Origin: Hyphomicrobium sp.
Lineage (GTDB): Bacteria > Pseudomonadota > Alphaproteobacteria > Rhizobiales > Hyphomicrobiaceae
DNA length: 64,000 nucleotides
Reading direction: 5' to 3'
NCBI GenBank assembly: GCA_002928515.1
Contig: PERI01000002.1
Coordinates: 496,001 to 560,000 of the forward strand
Within the stretch, counting starts at the first letter, position 1; every line of letters begins with the position of its first letter. The notes under the pieces were generated by a model. It was not told where the DNA came from and did not search any database. It was given only the letters and a program-made list of their open reading frames with translations. This document shows, in pieces, positions 18,448 through 27,207 of this stretch. The position numbers were made by a program, and so were the translations under genes.

Positions 18448-18948
18448 ATGAAACAGCGTCGGTCTTTTGAAGCCGGTCATCGGCGAAAATTTCTGCTCGT
18501 AGTTGACGACAGCAGCGAAGCCGAAAGCGCGCTTTATTATGCAGCGAGCCGGATCACACGATCGAGCGGCTCGCTGGTGTTGCTGTACGTCATCCAGCCC
18601 GGCGAATACCAACACTGGGCGGGTGTGCGCCAAGTCCAGATCGAAGAAGAGACTAACAAAGCCAAAGCGATGTTTCGCTTGTTTCGCCGCAAATTACAGT
18701 TGGCTGGTTTCGAGCAACTCGACGTCGAGGATGTCGTGCGCGAAGGTGAATTGGCCGATGAAATCGTTAAGCATATTGCCGATGATGAGGATGTCGCAAT
18801 TTTGGTCTTAGGAGCTTCTGTGGAGGCCGTTGGGCCTGGGCCGCTGGTAGCCTCGCTGGCGGCAGGAAAGCTCGCAGGCGGCTTTCCTGTGCCCGTTACG
18901 GTAGTACCTGGTCAGCTTTCTCTGGAGGACATCAAAGCTCTGGCTTAA
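18448..18948 (+). CDS. Universal stress protein (UspA family)
   Basis: A 166-residue single-domain Usp. The nucleotide-binding fold is visible as KFLLVVDDSSEAESALYYAA at the start, SLVLLYVIQPGEYQHW and VAILVLGASVEAVGPGPLVASLAAG, ending PVPVTVVPG. The frame is open back to a TTG next to the trpS stop, but ATG 18448 begins the conserved region with a normal lead. Usp proteins respond to starvation and stress; the ligand here is unknown. It is 51 bases after trpS, and usp between trpS and nfuA is a common order in Hyphomicrobiales. Confidence 0.88.
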   Translation: MKQRRSFEAGHRRKFLLVVDDSSEAESALYYAASRITRSSGSLVLLYVIQPGEYQHWAGVRQVQIEEETNKAKAMFRLFRRKLQLAGFEQLDVEDVVREGELADEIVKHIADDEDVAILVLGASVEAVGPGPLVASLAAGKLAGGFPVPVTVVPGQLSLEDIKALA

Positions 18949-19018
18949 GTTGGCTCAGGCCATGAATTTGATGATGCAGCCTGCGCTAAATTAACCTTTG
19001 ATCGGGCTCATCTTAGGC

Positions 19019-19046
19019 TCGACATTGCTGCAATGCAGCCTATATT
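19019..19046 (+). promoter_or_regulatory. Predicted sigma-70-type promoter of nfuA
   Basis: TCGACA (19019-19024) and TATATT (19041-19046) are separated by 16 bases and resemble -35 and -10 elements. They lie about 85 bases upstream of the nfuA start, within the 182-base gap after the usp gene. The -10 overlaps the Irr-box-like palindrome. This is a pattern match only. Confidence 0.5.
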
Positions 19047-19059
19047 AGAAGTATTCTAA
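19045..19059. promoter_or_regulatory. Irr-box (iron control element) candidate upstream of nfuA
   Basis: TTAGAAGTATTCTAA is a perfect palindrome (TTAGAA-GTA-TTCTAA) matching the known Irr-box/ICE pattern of Hyphomicrobiales, TTTAGAA-N3-TTCTAAA, in its core. It overlaps the predicted -10 of nfuA, the position expected for repression by Irr when iron is scarce. An irr gene is present at 47948-48382. Confidence 0.7.
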
Positions 19060-19130
19060 CTCAGGATTCGGCGCGAGAGCTGCGCCATCCTATGTATCTA
19101 GGCTTGAAAGCCGAAACAGAAAGGGATGCC

Positions 19131-19685
19131 ATGTTCATCCAAACCGAAGCGACACCGAACCCATCGACCTTGAAATTTATTCCGGGCAAGTCTGTTCTAT
19201 CGGAAGGCACTGCTGATTTTCGCACGCAGACGGATGCTACGGGTTCGCCGCTTGCTGCCCGCTTGTTTGAAATTTCCGGCGTCAACGGCGTGTTTCTCGG
19301 CTCCGATTTTATTTCGGTGACCAAGGGCGAAATCGAATGGCAGCATTTGAAGCCGATGGTGCTCGGTGCCATCATGGAGCACTACATCTCCGGGGAAACC
19401 GCCACGAGCGGTGAAGGCTCGAACGACGTGAGCGAAGGATCGTTCGATCCTGCCGATGCCGATACGGTTGCAACAATCAAAGAGTTGCTCGAAACTCGCG
19501 TCCGTCCGGCGGTTGCGCAAGATGGCGGCGATATCACGTTCGCGGGTTTCCGCGAGGGTATCGTTTATCTGCAGATGCGCGGTGCATGCTCGGGTTGCCC
19601 AAGTTCCACGGCGACACTTCGCCATGGCATCGAAAATCTGCTGAAGCATTTTTGCCCTGATGTGCAAGGCGTTCAAGCGGCTTGA
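19131..19685 (+). CDS. nfuA: Fe-S cluster carrier protein NfuA/NFU1-type
   Basis: A 184-residue protein with an N-terminal Nfu domain (MFIQTEATPNPSTLKFIPG onward, about 1-90) and a C-terminal NifU-like domain (about 105-180) bearing the cluster-binding pair in GACSGCPSS. It receives [4Fe-4S] clusters and hands them to target enzymes. The VRPAVAQDGGDI stretch is the family signature. ATG 19131 follows AAGGGATGCC; an upstream in-frame ATG (19092) has no such signal. An Irr-box-like palindrome lies 72-86 bases upstream, so iron-dependent control is likely. A strong terminator follows. Confidence 0.95.
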   Translation: MFIQTEATPNPSTLKFIPGKSVLSEGTADFRTQTDATGSPLAARLFEISGVNGVFLGSDFISVTKGEIEWQHLKPMVLGAIMEHYISGETATSGEGSNDVSEGSFDPADADTVATIKELLETRVRPAVAQDGGDITFAGFREGIVYLQMRGACSGCPSSTATLRHGIENLLKHFCPDVQGVQAA

Positions 19686-19706
19686 GCCGCAACCTGGACA
19701 TCCGAT

Positions 19707-19733
19707 AGCCCCGCTTCGGCGGGGTTCTTTTTA
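19707..19733 (+). terminator. Rho-independent terminator after nfuA
   Basis: CCCCGC and GCGGGG form a six-pair stem with a TTCG tetraloop (19709-19724), followed by TTCTTTTT. It ends the nfuA transcript 20 bases after its stop. Confidence 0.92.
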
Positions 19734-19757
19734 TCATTCTCTAAACATGAGGATTTC

Positions 19758-20348
19758 ATGAGCACTGCGTTGGCTGCAACGGCATTGGATCAACTGTTTC
19801 TATCTGCGCGCACCCACAACGCGTGGCAGACGCGCGATGTGCCGGAGGCGCTTTTGCGACAGCTCGTCGATCTCATGAAGATGGGTCCGACGAGTGTGAA
19901 CTGTTCGCCAGCGCGCATCGTGTTCGTCACGTCGCCTGAAGCCAAGGAGCGCTTGAAGCCACATCTGATGGAAGGCAATGTCGATAAGACCATGGCTGCG
20001 CCGACAACGGCGATCATCGCCACCGATTACAAATTTTATGACCACCTTCCCAAGCTGTTCCCTCATACCGACGCAAAAGCCTGGTTCACAGGCAACAAGG
20101 AATTTGCCGATACGTCGGCGTTTCGCAACGGCAGCCTGCAAGGCGGATATTTCATCATGGCGGCCCGCGCGCTTGGGCTCGATTGCGGACCGATGTCCGG
20201 CTTTAACAATGCGGCCGTCGATGCAGAGTTTTTTACCGGAACCGAAATTAAGTCGAATTTCTTGTGCAACTTAGGCTATGGCGACCCGGCTGGCCTGCGT
20301 TCACGTTCTCCACGCTTTACCTTCGACGAAATGGCGCGGATCGTTTAG
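19758..20348 (+). CDS. Nitroreductase family protein, malonic semialdehyde reductase (RutE)-like
   Basis: A 196-residue flavin-dependent nitroreductase-fold protein. [23 protein letters not shown] near the start, [16 protein letters not shown] and [14 protein letters not shown] are characteristic of the RutE/YdfN branch. RutE in E. coli reduces malonic semialdehyde in pyrimidine breakdown, but no other rut gene is nearby, so the substrate here is open. ATG 19758 lies just after the nfuA terminator and starts the next transcription unit; tsaB follows by 12 bases. Confidence 0.82.
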   Translation: MSTALAATALDQLFLSARTHNAWQTRDVPEALLRQLVDLMKMGPTSVNCSPARIVFVTSPEAKERLKPHLMEGNVDKTMAAPTTAIIATDYKFYDHLPKLFPHTDAKAWFTGNKEFADTSAFRNGSLQGGYFIMAARALGLDCGPMSGFNNAAVDAEFFTGTEIKSNFLCNLGYGDPAGLRSRSPRFTFDEMARIV

Positions 20349-20360
20349 TACGCTGCTAGA

Positions 20361-21059
20361 ATGAACATTCTGGCTTTTGATACGTGTTTCGATGCTTGTT
20401 CCGTTGCTGCGGGACGGCAATTGCGCTCGCTGACCCCATCGATTGCCGTGGCTTACGAAGCGATGGCCGTTGGGCACGCTGAGCGGCTGATGCCGATGAT
20501 CGAAGAGGTGATGGCAGAAGCGGGCCTTTCGTTTGGGCATCTCAATCGCATTGCTGTGACGACAGGGCCGGGCACATTTACCGGCACGCGCATTGCCGTA
20601 TCGGCAGCGCGCGCGTTGTCGTTGGCGACAGGGGCACCGGTCGTCACACTCAGTAGTTTGCATTTGATGGCGATGAACCCCGTCGTGCCATCAGGGCGCG
20701 GACGTCACATCGCGATTGCGACGGACGCGCGGCGCGATGAGGTTTATTTCCAAAAGATTGATCGACATTCCTTGCTACCCGTAACGGCACCTGCACTTGT
20801 GAATATCCATGATGCGGCCTCAGCGCTTGGCGCGGGACCGATTGCCGTTGCAGGCTCGGGTGCGGAGAAACTGGTTGCTCACGCGCGCGATCAAGGCGTG
20901 GATGCGCAAGCCATTCTCCCCAATTTATTGCCCGACGCCTTCGACGTCTTATTTGCTGCGTATGAGTTTGAACTCTCTGGTGCCGTCGAACCGCTCTACT
21001 TGCGACCGCCGGATGCCAAGCCGCCTGCTCTAGGTCCTATTGTTGGGGCAGGACCATGA
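20361..21059 (+). CDS. tsaB: tRNA threonylcarbamoyladenosine synthesis protein TsaB
   Basis: A 232-residue ASKHA-fold protein needed with TsaD and TsaE to form t6A37 in ANN-decoding tRNAs. It begins MNILAFDTCFDACSVAA, has GHAERLMPMIEEVMAEAGL and the core VTTGPGTFTGTRIAVSAARALSLA. Length is typical. The ATG lies 12 bases after the preceding gene. The stop overlaps the rimI start by four bases (ATGA), so the two are translationally linked. Confidence 0.95.
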   Translation: MNILAFDTCFDACSVAAGRQLRSLTPSIAVAYEAMAVGHAERLMPMIEEVMAEAGLSFGHLNRIAVTTGPGTFTGTRIAVSAARALSLATGAPVVTLSSLHLMAMNPVVPSGRGRHIAIATDARRDEVYFQKIDRHSLLPVTAPALVNIHDAASALGAGPIAVAGSGAEKLVAHARDQGVDAQAILPNLLPDAFDVLFAAYEFELSGAVEPLYLRPPDAKPPALGPIVGAGP

Positions 21060-21544
21060 CGTCGAACGTGACGCCGTTTCGCAACATCAAGCATGTGAGC
21101 TTACTGTGGGCCGATCCAGAACGCGCAGCTGAATTAGCAGCACTTCACGCGCGGCTATTCAGTCCGGCTTGGGACGAGGCATCGATCACGTCATCGCTAG
21201 AGCACCCGGCGGCGACATCGCTGGTGGCCGTTGCGGGCAATCCGAAAGTGATTGTCGGATTTATTCTCGGACAGCTCGTTGCCGACGAGGCCGAAATTTT
21301 GTCGATTGGTGTGGCGCCGGATTGGCAGCGCGCGGGCTTAGGGAAAATGTTGGTTGAAGGCTTGGCTCGTGCGAGCAAACGCGGCGAGGCAAAACGACTG
21401 TTCTTAGACGTGGCTGAGGACAATGCTGCAGCACTCGCCCTGTATCGTAAACTTGGTTTCAGTGAGGTCGGTCGGCGGCAACGCTATTATGTCAGTTCTG
21501 ACGGGTCTGCTATCGATGCGCTGATGCTGGCGCTGGATCTTTGA
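21056..21544 (+). CDS. rimI: Ribosomal protein S18 alanine N-acetyltransferase-like (RimI, GNAT)
   Basis: A 162-residue GNAT acetyltransferase. The acetyl-CoA-binding stretch is ILSIGVAPDWQRAGLGKMLVEGL, followed by RLFLDVAEDNAAALALYRKLGFSEVGRRQRYY, the usual RimI ending. RimI acetylates the N-terminal alanine of S18. The tsaB-rimI overlap is widespread and supports the assignment. Start ATG 21056. Confidence 0.9.
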   Translation: MTSNVTPFRNIKHVSLLWADPERAAELAALHARLFSPAWDEASITSSLEHPAATSLVAVAGNPKVIVGFILGQLVADEAEILSIGVAPDWQRAGLGKMLVEGLARASKRGEAKRLFLDVAEDNAAALALYRKLGFSEVGRRQRYYVSSDGSAIDALMLALDL

Positions 21545-21659
21545 ATTCCGCAACGCTTCGGGCCTTCATTGTGGACACGCAGGCGCTGGGTGGACCATTC
21601 CCACGACACTGCTTATAACACCTGAGACCTGCGTGCGCGCGTGCTACAGCCTCATCGAT

Positions 21660-22115
21660 ATGACCAGCCCACGACCACACACAACATCCGATCTTGAAAC
21701 GCGCTGTGTCGAGCACGGTCTGCGCATGACCGGGCAGCGGCGCATCATCGCGCGTGTGCTATCGTCTGCAAAAGATCATCCTGATGTCGAAGAGGTGCAT
21801 CGTCGTTCGCATGCGCTCGATGCCAAAATTTCACTTTCGACGGTGTATCGAACATTGCGATTGTTTGAATCTGTCGGGATCCTGGAACGGCACGATTTTG
21901 GGCATGGTCGAAGCCGTTATGAGCAAGCCTCGCGCGAACATCACGATCATTTGGTCGATATGGACAGTGGACGCGTGATCGAATTTTCCAATGCCGATAT
22001 CGAAGCCTTGCAAGAGAGGATCGCGCGGGAGCTTGGATTTCGTCTCGTCGGCCATCGCCTGGAACTTTATGGCGTGCCGATAGCGAAGAAAAAAGTATCG
22101 AGCCGGAACGGCTGA
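21660..22115 (+). CDS. Fur-family regulator, probably Mur (manganese/iron)
   Basis: A 151-residue Fur-fold metalloregulator with the winged helix RMTGQRRIIARVLSSAKDHPDVEEV and recognition region KISLSTVYRTLRLFE, then the metal site EHHDHLVDMDSGRVIEF. The CxxC pairs of classical Fur are replaced (VDMDSG), as in the rhizobial Mur proteins that sense manganese. With a separate Irr gene in the window, this protein is probably Mur rather than a true Fur; that is inference. ATG 21660 gives the usual N-terminus; GTG 21633 is in frame but poorer. It follows rimI, the order seen in many Hyphomicrobiales. Confidence 0.87.
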   Translation: MTSPRPHTTSDLETRCVEHGLRMTGQRRIIARVLSSAKDHPDVEEVHRRSHALDAKISLSTVYRTLRLFESVGILERHDFGHGRSRYEQASREHHDHLVDMDSGRVIEFSNADIEALQERIARELGFRLVGHRLELYGVPIAKKKVSSRNG

Positions 22116-22131
22116 AGGATCATGCCCAGTT

Positions 22132-23004
22132 ATGGGAACACTTCGTGCAAGTGCGGTTCTCACAGGATTTTTTGCTCTGACGCTTCCGCTCATGCCGGTG
22201 CAAAGCGTGTTGTTACGCGTAGCCCCTCAAGCGGCTCGGCGTTTTCCACACTGGTATCACCGACAGGTCTGCCGCATCCTTGGCATCCGGCTCGTGGTCG
22301 ATGGCGCAGTCAAAGCCGGTGCCCCGGTGTTGCTCGTCTCCAATCATACGTCGTGGCTGGATATCATTTCATTGTCGGCGCTGGCGCCAGTGTCATTCGT
22401 AGCAAAAAAAGAAGTTGGCAGATGGCCGTTTGTCTCATCACTGGCCCGACTGCAACGCACGGTTTTTGTCGATCGCACGCGCCGACAAGCGGCGGGTGAG
22501 GCAACGGACGAGATCATGGCGCGACTGAGCCAGGGCGATACGATCGTTCTGTTCGCCGAAGGCACATCGAGCGATGGCAACCGTGTGCTTCCCTTCAAGA
22601 CATCGCTGTTTGGCGCGGTGAAGGGGCCGCAGGCGATGGGTTCCAATACCGTCGTGCAGACAGCAGCTGTCGTCTATACGCATCGGCGCGGCTTGCCGTT
22701 GTCTCGGGCAGATCGGCCGCGCGTCGGCTGGTATGGCGATATGGAAATGCAATCGCATGCCTGGGATGTTTTAAAGTCGGGTCCGTTAACGGTGACGATC
22801 AAAGTGAGTGAGCCGGTGCCGCTCGATACGTATGCCGATCGGAAAGACTTAGCTATTCAAAGCGAGCGCGCGGTTCGCCAAGCCGTTCACGGTATTTTGC
22901 GCGGTCGTGCGAGCGATGCGACACTCGTTCCGGTCGAGCCGCAGCCAGAAAATCGACGCCAAGCCGTTGGTGCGCGCTCAGGGCTAAGCGAAAAGTGGAC
23001 ATGA
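22132..23004 (+). CDS. plsC: 1-acyl-sn-glycerol-3-phosphate acyltransferase (PlsC family)
   Basis: A 290-residue lysophospholipid acyltransferase. The catalytic NHTSWLD (HX4D motif) is in VLLVSNHTSWLDIISLSAL, and the substrate motif is FAEGTSSDGNRVLPFKTSLF. FVAKKEVGRWPFVSSLARLQRTVFVDR is the intermediate conserved stretch. One hydrophobic N-terminal segment anchors it in the inner membrane. It adds the second acyl chain to form phosphatidic acid or a related lipid. ATG 22132 lies 16 bases after the fur/mur stop. An olsA role (ornithine-lipid second acyl transfer) cannot be excluded from sequence. Confidence 0.88.
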   Translation: MGTLRASAVLTGFFALTLPLMPVQSVLLRVAPQAARRFPHWYHRQVCRILGIRLVVDGAVKAGAPVLLVSNHTSWLDIISLSALAPVSFVAKKEVGRWPFVSSLARLQRTVFVDRTRRQAAGEATDEIMARLSQGDTIVLFAEGTSSDGNRVLPFKTSLFGAVKGPQAMGSNTVVQTAAVVYTHRRGLPLSRADRPRVGWYGDMEMQSHAWDVLKSGPLTVTIKVSEPVPLDTYADRKDLAIQSERAVRQAVHGILRGRASDATLVPVEPQPENRRQAVGARSGLSEKWT

Positions 23005-23069
23005 GGGCCAATGAATATGCTATGCGGCCATCAAACATGATCTTTTTCTTTGATCGATAGGCCCCCTTC

Positions 23070-24455
23070 GTGACGAAGCCTGAACATATCGCGTTGTTGG
23101 ATTCTGCATCACCTGCGGATAGCAAAACCTACTATCTCAAAACGTTCGGCTGTCAGATGAATGTCTATGATAGCGAACGGATGATGGAGGCTTTGGCGCG
23201 CGATGGCTACAGCGCGACGGATGCTCCCGATAACGCCGATCTGATTATTTTGAACACCTGCCACATCCGCGAAAAAGCCGCTGAAAAGGTGTATTCGGAT
23301 CTTGGCCGATTGCGCGACATTAAAAATTTGCGGGCTGCACAAGGCAAGAACACCGTCATAACGGTCGCTGGCTGCGTGGCGCAGGCAGAAGGTCGAGAAA
23401 TCACCCGACGCCAGCCGGCTGTCGATTTGGTGGTTGGTCCGCAGAGCTATCATAGGCTCGACCAGTTGATCGGTCGCGTTGCGAAAACGGGTGACAGAAT
23501 CGTCGAAACCGAATTTGAAGGCGAGAACAAATTCGCGGAAATGACGGCGCCGCGGCGCGTGTCGTCACCGTCGGCATTTCTGACCATTCAGGAAGGTTGC
23601 GATAAATTCTGTACGTTCTGCGTGGTGCCTTACACGCGCGGCGTAGAGTTTTCGCGACCGGTCGCAGACCTAGAGCAGGAAGCGCGCGCACTCGTTGAGG
23701 CAGGCGCGGTTGAGCTGACGCTGCTCGGACAGAACGTCAATGCCTATCATGGTGAAGGTGCATCGGGCCGTTCAGTATCTTTGGCGGAGTTGATCCGACG
23801 CCTCGCCGATATCGACGGCATCCAGCGCATTCGTTACACGACCAGCCATCCGCACGACATGAGCGACGATTTGATTGTCGCGCATCGCGATATTGCGCAG
23901 CTCATGCCATCTCTGCATTTGCCGGTGCAGTCGGGTTCGGATCGGTTGTTGGCGGCCATGAACCGCAAGCACACGGCAGCAGATTATCTATCGATTATCG
24001 ACAAGGTCAAAAGCGCATGCCCTGGCATCGCGCTGTCGAGCGACTTCATTGTCGGTTTTCCCGGCGAGACAGATACCGATGCGGAGGCGACCTTGGCGCT
24101 CGTCCGCGAGGTCGGTTTTGCGCAATCTTTCTCATTCAAATACTCGCCCCGGCCCGGCACGCCGGCTTCGGGTTTTGGCGAACAAGTCCCAGAGGCTCTC
24201 AAAACGGAGCGTCTGCTCGCATTGCAGGCGTTGTTGGAAGAGCAACAGCTCACCTTCAATAGGGCCAGCATCGGTCAGGTGGCGACGGTTCTTTTTGAGC
24301 GCCTCGGTCGCGAAGGCGGGCAACTTGTGGGTCGGACGTCACACCTGCAGCTCATTCACGCGACAGGCCCGGCCTCGATGATCGGTCAGATCGCACGTGT
24401 GGATATCACGCAAGCCCGACAAATGAGCCTTACAGGTGTCATCCAAGCAGCATAA
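23070..24455 (+). CDS. miaB: tRNA-2-methylthio-N6-isopentenyladenosine synthase MiaB
   Basis: A 461-residue radical-SAM methylthiotransferase acting on i6A37 of tRNA. Three parts: the UPF0004 domain with [17 protein letters not shown] and [10 protein letters not shown] and GCVAQAEG holding the auxiliary cluster cysteines; the radical-SAM domain with [17 protein letters not shown] (CxxxCxxC); and a C-terminal TRAM domain ending in [11 protein letters not shown]. The start is GTG 23070. The upstream 65 bases contain ATCAAA and TTTGAT inverted 13 bases apart, of unknown meaning. Complete. Confidence 0.97.
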   Translation: MTKPEHIALLDSASPADSKTYYLKTFGCQMNVYDSERMMEALARDGYSATDAPDNADLIILNTCHIREKAAEKVYSDLGRLRDIKNLRAAQGKNTVITVAGCVAQAEGREITRRQPAVDLVVGPQSYHRLDQLIGRVAKTGDRIVETEFEGENKFAEMTAPRRVSSPSAFLTIQEGCDKFCTFCVVPYTRGVEFSRPVADLEQEARALVEAGAVELTLLGQNVNAYHGEGASGRSVSLAELIRRLADIDGIQRIRYTTSHPHDMSDDLIVAHRDIAQLMPSLHLPVQSGSDRLLAAMNRKHTAADYLSIIDKVKSACPGIALSSDFIVGFPGETDTDAEATLALVREVGFAQSFSFKYSPRPGTPASGFGEQVPEALKTERLLALQALLEEQQLTFNRASIGQVATVLFERLGREGGQLVGRTSHLQLIHATGPASMIGQIARVDITQARQMSLTGVIQAA

Positions 24456-24565
24456 TTGCGCTTTACGGCTCGCCAAGGTTAAATGCGGATAGAGTTGGCG
24501 ACCTGTGCCGTATGGCGCTTGCGCATGCTAGTTTGAATACGCGAATGCGATTCGACTTCGTGCGT

Positions 24566-24591
24566 GGAACATACCATCGGCGGTCCTCGTT
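24566..24591 (+). promoter_or_regulatory. EcfG-type general stress response promoter candidate for phoH
   Basis: GGAAC (24566-24570) and CGTT (24588-24591) are separated by exactly 17 bases. This equals the known consensus for the alphaproteobacterial general stress sigma factor EcfG, GGAAC-N16/17-CGTT. Transcription would begin near 24598-24601, leaving a leader of about 25 bases that contains the AGGAG ribosome-binding site of phoH. Confidence 0.65.
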
Positions 24592-24624
24592 AGGACTGAA
24601 ACACGAACTGAGGAGTGACGGGAT

Positions 24625-25620
24625 TTGGCAGCATTCCGCGGGTCTCCCGCATCGGCTTCGCGACGGCCTCAAAAGGCGGATGCAGAAGCTGCGCGCATCG
24701 TGGTTCCATTTGAAGATAACCGGATGCTGACCCGATTGCTCGGGGAATACGACAGCCACCTCGCCCTCATCGAAGATCGTCTCGGCATCGATGCCCACGC
24801 GCATGGCAACGTGATCATTCTCACCGGCCCAGCGAATGCCTGCGCCATCGCGCGCGACGTGTTGGAAAAACTTTACACGCGCATTTCTAAAGGCGAGGCG
24901 ATCGGGGCTGGCGATTTCGATGGCCTGATCCGCCACGCGCGTACCGATGGTCCCGTGACCGACGGACAGGCACAGGTCGCGACTCGACGCAAAGTCGTGA
25001 AGGCGCGCACGCAGGCGCAAAGCACATATATGCGGGCCATCGAAAAGCACGACCTTGTCTTCGGCGTCGGCCCTGCGGGTACGGGTAAAACGTATATTGC
25101 GGTTGCGTATGCGGCGCATTTTTTGGAGCGCGGCCTCGTTGAGCGCATCATCCTTTCACGTCCAGCCGTTGAGGCAGGCGAGCGGCTTGGATTTTTACCG
25201 GGTGACATGCGCGATAAGGTCGATCCGTATCTGCGGCCTCTCTACGACGCGCTGTACGATGTGTTGCCGCCTGAGAAAGTCGAGCGCGATATCGAAACGG
25301 GCGTCATTGAAATTGCACCGCTGGCGTTCATGCGCGGGCGCACGTTGGCCAATGCTTTCGTCATCCTCGATGAAGCGCAGAATACTTCCAGCATGCAGAT
25401 GAAAATGTTTTTGACCCGTTTAGGTGAAGGGTCGAAAATGGTCGTGACCGGCGATCCTTCGCAGATCGATTTGCCACCGGGCATGAAATCTGGTTTGGAA
25501 GAAGCCGTGCAGTTGCTGAGCGATGTGGATGACATCACAGCGGTTCGTTTTGCCAACGCCGATGTTGTGCGCCGCGATCTGGTCGCTAAAATCGTGACCG
25601 CATACGACAAAGTGAAGTGA
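24625..25620 (+). CDS. phoH: PhoH-like NTPase (YbeZ family)
   Basis: A 331-residue PhoH-family ATPase. After a KH-like N-terminal region (LTRLLGEYDSHLALIEDRLGIDAHAHGN), the P-loop domain has Walker A GPAGTGKTYIAVA (about 150-162), Walker B FVILDEAQNTSS and VTGDPSQIDLPPG. YbeZ and YbeY act together in ribosomal RNA handling. The start is TTG 24625, supported by AGGAG at 24611-24615 with a nine-base spacer; no ATG is suitably placed. The gene follows miaB by 169 bases, where an EcfG-type promoter match is found, and precedes ybeY by six bases. Confidence 0.94.
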   Translation: MAAFRGSPASASRRPQKADAEAARIVVPFEDNRMLTRLLGEYDSHLALIEDRLGIDAHAHGNVIILTGPANACAIARDVLEKLYTRISKGEAIGAGDFDGLIRHARTDGPVTDGQAQVATRRKVVKARTQAQSTYMRAIEKHDLVFGVGPAGTGKTYIAVAYAAHFLERGLVERIILSRPAVEAGERLGFLPGDMRDKVDPYLRPLYDALYDVLPPEKVERDIETGVIEIAPLAFMRGRTLANAFVILDEAQNTSSMQMKMFLTRLGEGSKMVVTGDPSQIDLPPGMKSGLEEAVQLLSDVDDITAVRFANADVVRRDLVAKIVTAYDKVK

Positions 25621-25626
25621 TGCGTC

Positions 25627-26139
25627 ATGCCTGCAAGGCAATCTAAGATTTTTCCCTGTGTGACGGTCGATGTCGTTGAAGACGGCGGCGATTGGTCAGG
25701 TCTGGCGGACCCCGAAAGTATCGTGCAGGCCGCCGTCGATGCGGTCGCTCGTGTGCCCGGCGTACTATCATCCGATGCGACGCTCGTCGTGGCGCTTTCA
25801 ACAGATGCCGCTGTTGCCAAGCTCAACGCAGATTTTCGCGGCAAGGCGAAAGCGACCAATGTGTTGTCGTTTCCGGCAGGCAAAGGTGCCGCGCCAGACT
25901 TCATAGGCGACATCATTTTGGCCGCTGAAACTGTTCAGCGCGAAGCGGTCGAGCAATCGACGCCATTCACGCACCATGTCCAACATCTCGTCGTGCACGG
26001 GTTTTTGCATCTCATCGGATACGATCACGAAACCGCAGGCGACGCGGAGCGCATGGAAGCGCTAGAGATCGAAATTTTAGCAAGCCTCGATATTGCAAAC
26101 CCCTACACGGGCGAGTTGCAGCCCGCTCAACAGGAGTGA
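25627..26139 (+). CDS. ybeY: Endoribonuclease YbeY (16S rRNA maturation)
   Basis: A 170-residue metalloprotein with the zinc signature HGFLHLIGYDH (three His) and the preceding TNVLSFPAGKG and IGDIILAAETVQREA stretches. YbeY is needed for 16S rRNA 3' end processing and ribosome quality control. ATG 25627 is six bases from the phoH stop, so they form an operon as in most proteobacteria. Length is usual for alphaproteobacteria. Confidence 0.97.
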   Translation: MPARQSKIFPCVTVDVVEDGGDWSGLADPESIVQAAVDAVARVPGVLSSDATLVVALSTDAAVAKLNADFRGKAKATNVLSFPAGKGAAPDFIGDIILAAETVQREAVEQSTPFTHHVQHLVVHGFLHLIGYDHETAGDAERMEALEIEILASLDIANPYTGELQPAQQE

Positions 26140-26166
26140 TGGAGCCACCGCTCCGATACCGGACCC

Positions 26167-27207
26167 ATGACCGACCCATCTCACGAAAAACCCACACCCG
26201 ATCAAAGCGCTAGCGATGAAACGCGTGCTTTAGGTGCACAAGGGTGGATGCAAGTTTTACGTATGAAGCTGGGTTTGACGGGCCCTCACAATGTGCGCGA
26301 CGCGATCGAAGGTGCGCTGAAAGCACACGATCCCACCGACACGTTCACAGAAGCCGAGCGCAGCATGTTGGAGCGCTTGCTGCGATTTGGAACGAGCCGT
26401 GTCGAAGACTTGATGGTGCCGCGTGCAGACATCACGGCGTTGGATGAAACTGAGCCATTGTCTGAATTGTTAAAAACATTCGACCATGCCGAAGTTTCGC
26501 GCGTTCCGCTGTATCGTGAAACATTGGACGATCCGCGCGGCATGATCCACGTGAAGGATTTGTTTCGCTGGTTGATGGCGGAGGCGACCGGCACAACATT
26601 CAAGCCGCCAAAACCCGATGACGAGGAAGATACCAGCCGTTCGTGGGACAAGCTCGATTTGTCCAAGTTAGATTTATCGCGCCCATTAACGTCTGTGAAA
26701 ATTCGCCGTCAGGTTTTGTACGTGCCGCCGTCGATGCCGGCTGCCGATCTTCTGATCCGCATGCAATCGACGCGCATTCATATGGCGCTGGTCGTCGATG
26801 AATATGGCGGCACCGATGGCCTAGTTACGATTGAAGATCTTGTCGAGCAGATCGTCGGTGATATCGAGGACGAACACGACGAAGCAGAAGAAACCAACAT
26901 CTATGCCGATCCTAAACTCGGTCTGACTGCAAGTGCGCGGACGCCAGTCGATGAGCTGGAACAGCATTTGAATTTGAAGCTGTTGTCCCAAGACGAGGCT
27001 GAAGAAATCGATACGTTGGGTGGGTTGGTGTTTTCTATTCTCGGGCGAGTTCCGGCACGGGGTGAGTTGATCCGCCATGCGACCGGCGTCGAATTTGAAG
27101 TTCTCGATGCCGATCCGCGTCGGGTGAAGAAATTGAAAATTCATCTGCCGCGTGCGGGTGTTCATACACTTGCTGCCAAAGCATCGCCGGATGCGCCTAA
27201 AGCGTGA
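26167..27207 (+). CDS. corC: CorC/HlyC-type CBS-domain protein
   Basis: A 346-residue cytoplasmic protein with two CBS domains and a C-terminal CorC/HlyC domain. Hallmarks are [79 protein letters not shown] and [19 protein letters not shown]. Compared with E. coli CorC it has an insert of about 30 acidic and polar residues between the CBS motifs ([20 protein letters not shown]). Linked to magnesium and cobalt homeostasis. It sits between ybeY and lnt, the conserved order; its stop overlaps the lnt start by one base. Confidence 0.93.
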   Translation: MTDPSHEKPTPDQSASDETRALGAQGWMQVLRMKLGLTGPHNVRDAIEGALKAHDPTDTFTEAERSMLERLLRFGTSRVEDLMVPRADITALDETEPLSELLKTFDHAEVSRVPLYRETLDDPRGMIHVKDLFRWLMAEATGTTFKPPKPDDEEDTSRSWDKLDLSKLDLSRPLTSVKIRRQVLYVPPSMPAADLLIRMQSTRIHMALVVDEYGGTDGLVTIEDLVEQIVGDIEDEHDEAEETNIYADPKLGLTASARTPVDELEQHLNLKLLSQDEAEEIDTLGGLVFSILGRVPARGELIRHATGVEFEVLDADPRRVKKLKIHLPRAGVHTLAAKASPDAPKA

